Assembly: GCA_963630635.1 (NCBI GenBank)
Contig: CAVGOA010000006.1
Coordinates: forward strand, 4,211-68,210
Direction of reading: 5' to 3'
Length of the DNA: 64,000 nt
Source: Paratractidigestivibacter sp963630635
GTDB lineage: Bacteria; Actinomycetota; Coriobacteriia; Coriobacteriales; Atopobiaceae
Positions 58,173 to 64,000 of the stretch are shown in pieces (the stretch's first letter is position 1; each line of letters starts with the position of its first letter). The notes under the pieces were generated by a model that saw only the letters and a program-made list of their open reading frames with translations, was not told the origin of the DNA and made no database searches. The translations under genes and the position numbers were made by a program.

Positions 58173-59501
58173 TCAAACCTCACCTTGTGTATCGGCTTGG
58201 TCTTTGGCGGCCGCGTCTAGACGCCACGACTCCCAGCCGCGCGGGCTGGGGTGGTAGAAACAGCCCTTCTCCAAGCCTTCGGGCAAGTAGCGCTGAGAAA
58301 CCCAACCCGTGGAGTAGTTATGCGGGTACAGGTAAGCCCCGTACTCGTCCGAGCCCGGTCGGTGGCGATCGCGCAGGTAGCTGGGTACTTCTCGCCTGGG
58401 GCCGTTGCGCACCTCTGCTAAGGCCTCGTCGATGCCTGCCTCGCAAGCGTTGGATTTAGGCGCCAGGGCCAGGTAGGTGGCAGCCTGCGCCAGGTTGATG
58501 CGGCACTCGGGAAGGCCAATGACCTCAACGGCCCTAAACGCGGCTTCTGCGACGAGAAGAGCCTGCGGGTCGGCGTTGCCCACGTCTTCCGAGGCACAAA
58601 TCATGATGCGGCGTGCAATGAACTTAGGGTCCTCGCCGGCGTCCAGCATGCGGGCTAGCCAGTACAGGACGGCATCAGGGTCACTGCCGCGCATAGACTT
58701 AATGAAGGCCGAGATAATGTCGTAGTGCATGTCGCCGTCTTTGTCATAGCTCAAGCCATGACGCGGGTTTGCCTCAAGCACATTCTCGGCCGTAATCTCT
58801 GCCGGCTCGCCAGAATCCGGGTCAACGTCGACCATCTGGCTCGCAAGCTCAAGCGACGTCAGCGCCGCACGCCCGTCTCCCCCGGCAAGCTTAACGATCT
58901 CGTCCTCGGCTTCCTTCGAGAGCACATACGCACCCTTGAGCCCATCATCTGAAGCACAGGCTAAGACAAGCATCGCCCGAAGCGACTCGTCGTCCAAAGG
59001 CTCAAGTTCAACGATCCTGGATCTGCTGATAAGCGCCGAGTTGACCTCAAAGAAGGGATTCTCGGTCGTGGCGCCAATCAACACCACCACGCGGTCTTCC
59101 ACGGCATGGAGAAGCGCGTCTTGCTGAGACCTGCTAAAGCGGTGAATCTCGTCGACAAACAAGATCGTGCGACGGCCTTGCGTCAACAAGCGGCTCTCTG
59201 CAGCGTCGATCTCTCGCCGCAGGTCCTTGACGCTGCCCGTTACAGCCGAGACCTCTACAAACTCTGCGTGAGTGGTGTGAGCAATGATTCGCGCCAACGT
59301 TGTCTTACCGGTACCAGCCGGGCCATACAAGATGACGGACGAAAGCGTGTCATGCTCGATGGCGCGCCGCAACCACGACCCCTCGCCCACTGCCTTCTTT
59401 TGGCCAAAGTACCCGTCCAGGTTCTTGGGCCTCATCCTTACGGCGAGCGGTGCGTTGGCGTTCTTAGCTGAGTTCTCTATGCTCGAAAATAACGTATCCA
59501 T
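58173..59501 (-). CDS. rarA: Replication-associated recombination protein RarA
   Basis: 442 aa. Walker A 'Y-G-P-A-G-T-G-K-T-T' near residue 55, Walker B 'I-L-F-V-D-E-I-H-R-F' near 105, sensor-1 'A-T-T-E-N' and the C-terminal 'R-P-G-S-D-E-Y-G-A-Y-L-Y-P-H-N' are MgsA/WRNIP1 hallmarks. It acts at stalled forks. The ATG has no Shine-Dalgarno sequence; TACAAT ends 8 bp before it, which suggests a leaderless mRNA. The frame is open further upstream into the 5S gene, but only this start gives the family N-terminus. Confidence 0.95.
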   Translation of the reverse strand: MDTLFSSIENSAKNANAPLAVRMRPKNLDGYFGQKKAVGEGSWLRRAIEHDTLSSVILYGPAGTGKTTLARIIAHTTHAEFVEVSAVTGSVKDLRREIDAAESRLLTQGRRTILFVDEIHRFSRSQQDALLHAVEDRVVVLIGATTENPFFEVNSALISRSRIVELEPLDDESLRAMLVLACASDDGLKGAYVLSKEAEDEIVKLAGGDGRAALTSLELASQMVDVDPDSGEPAEITAENVLEANPRHGLSYDKDGDMHYDIISAFIKSMRGSDPDAVLYWLARMLDAGEDPKFIARRIMICASEDVGNADPQALLVAEAAFRAVEVIGLPECRINLAQAATYLALAPKSNACEAGIDEALAEVRNGPRREVPSYLRDRHRPGSDEYGAYLYPHNYSTGWVSQRYLPEGLEKGCFYHPSPRGWESWRLDAAAKDQADTQGEV

Positions 59502-59508
59502 AAGAACT

Positions 59509-59514
59509 ATTGTA
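59509..59514 (-). promoter_or_regulatory. -10 element for a leaderless rarA transcript
   Basis: TACAAT on the minus strand ends seven bases before the rarA ATG, which places the expected transcription start on the A of the start codon. The -35 region (TTTCTC at 17 bp) is poor. Confidence 0.5.
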
Positions 59515-59540
59515 CGATAAATTTCTAAGTCGAGAAACGC

Positions 59541-59575
59541 AAAAAGACCCTTCCTCCAAATAGGAGAAAGGGTCT
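59541..59575 (-). terminator. Terminator of the rRNA operon
   Basis: On the minus strand AGACCCTT-TCTCC pairs with GGAGGA-AGGGTCT around a 7-nt loop and runs into TTTTT (59541-59545). It lies 33 bp beyond the 5S gene and just ahead of rarA. Confidence 0.9.
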
Positions 59576-59608
59576 CAAAGGCGCTCGAAACAGCGAAACG
59601 CCCCAAGG

Positions 59609-59726
59609 TGGTCAGCGGCGTCCTGCTCTCCCACGGACTACTCCGCAGTACCATCGGCGCTCGGGGGCTTAACTTCCGGGTTCGGTATGGGACCGGGTGT
59701 GCCTCCCCTGCCATGGCCGCTGACCA
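59609..59726 (-). rRNA. rrf: 5S rRNA
   Basis: About 118 nt. Ends TGGTCAGCGG and CCGCTGACCA pair as helix I. The internal CCGAACCCGGAAGTTAAG segment (minus strand) is the universal 5S signature. It follows 23S by about 95 bp. Confidence 0.97.
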
Positions 59727-59819
59727 TCTTGGGGCGTTCCTGTAAGGGCGTGCCCTCAGGGCCGCACAGCGCGATTTCATGTTCCCTAAAAGATCGCCTG
59801 ACCGAAAAGAGCCAAGTTT

Positions 59820-64000
<4,181 letters not shown>

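Overview
The window is a 64 kb piece of a GC-rich actinobacterial chromosome. The 3' end of a 16S gene, the lineage-typical dcw (division and cell wall) gene order with sepF and divIVA, and the repeated use of TTG/GTG starts point to Coriobacteriia. The 16S tail reads most like Atopobiaceae (Olsenella/Atopobium group); that family-level call comes from memory of 16S sequences, not from a search.

Layout, left to right. 1-3.2 kb: a truncated secreted adhesin and a DegV protein, both on the minus strand. 3.4-9.3 kb: a BcsA-like glycan synthase and a two-gene heterodimeric ABC exporter on the plus strand. 9.3-16.1 kb: mixed-strand genes (GntR regulator, tRNA-Val, C1 aminopeptidase, rnpB, EIIA-Glc, YigZ, a PD-(D/E)XK-like hypothetical) separated by gaps that are unusually rich in long hairpins and repeat arrays. 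16.1-36.2 kb: one long minus-strand dcw cluster in transcription order mraZ-rsmH-ftsL-ftsI-murF-mraY-murD-ftsW-murG-murC-murB-ftsQ-ftsZ-pgeF-yggS-sepF-proC-yggT-divIVA. 36.8-59.5 kb: more minus-strand housekeeping genes: rarA, a SigB/SigF-type stress sigma operon, alaS-ruvX-mltG-yqeG-aroK-aroB-like-pepQ-efp-asp23-nusB-xseB-tlyA-nadK-recN, an amidohydrolase, pyrG and xerD. 59.6-64 kb: a minus-strand rRNA operon (16S partial, 23S, 5S), with no tRNA in the spacer.

The coding content is core chromosome; I see no prophage, insertion sequence, CRISPR array or defence island. The unusual content is in non-coding signals. (1) The octamer GCGAGAAG, mostly extended to GCGAGAAG-NN-C, occurs about 49 times on the two strands of the 59.6 kb outside the rRNA operon, where base composition predicts two or three. 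It is densest between genes and resembles a DNA-uptake-type or other iterated genome word. (2) Two ~110-bp hairpins at 9.4 and 9.8 kb have identical unpaired segments but completely different stems, so pairing and not stem sequence is conserved. (3) Six 26-bp units at 15.85-16.07 kb are arranged three forward, three reverse on a 40-41 bp period. (4) A multi-unit TTCCGACAA element occurs in two inverted copies 37 kb apart. (5) An 11-bp-phased array lies ahead of ftsL, and a 10-bp-phased MraZ operator ahead of mraZ. Three proteins keep a recognisable fold but have lost catalytic motifs: the AroB-like protein, the RsbW-like anti-sigma factor and one half of the ABC exporter.
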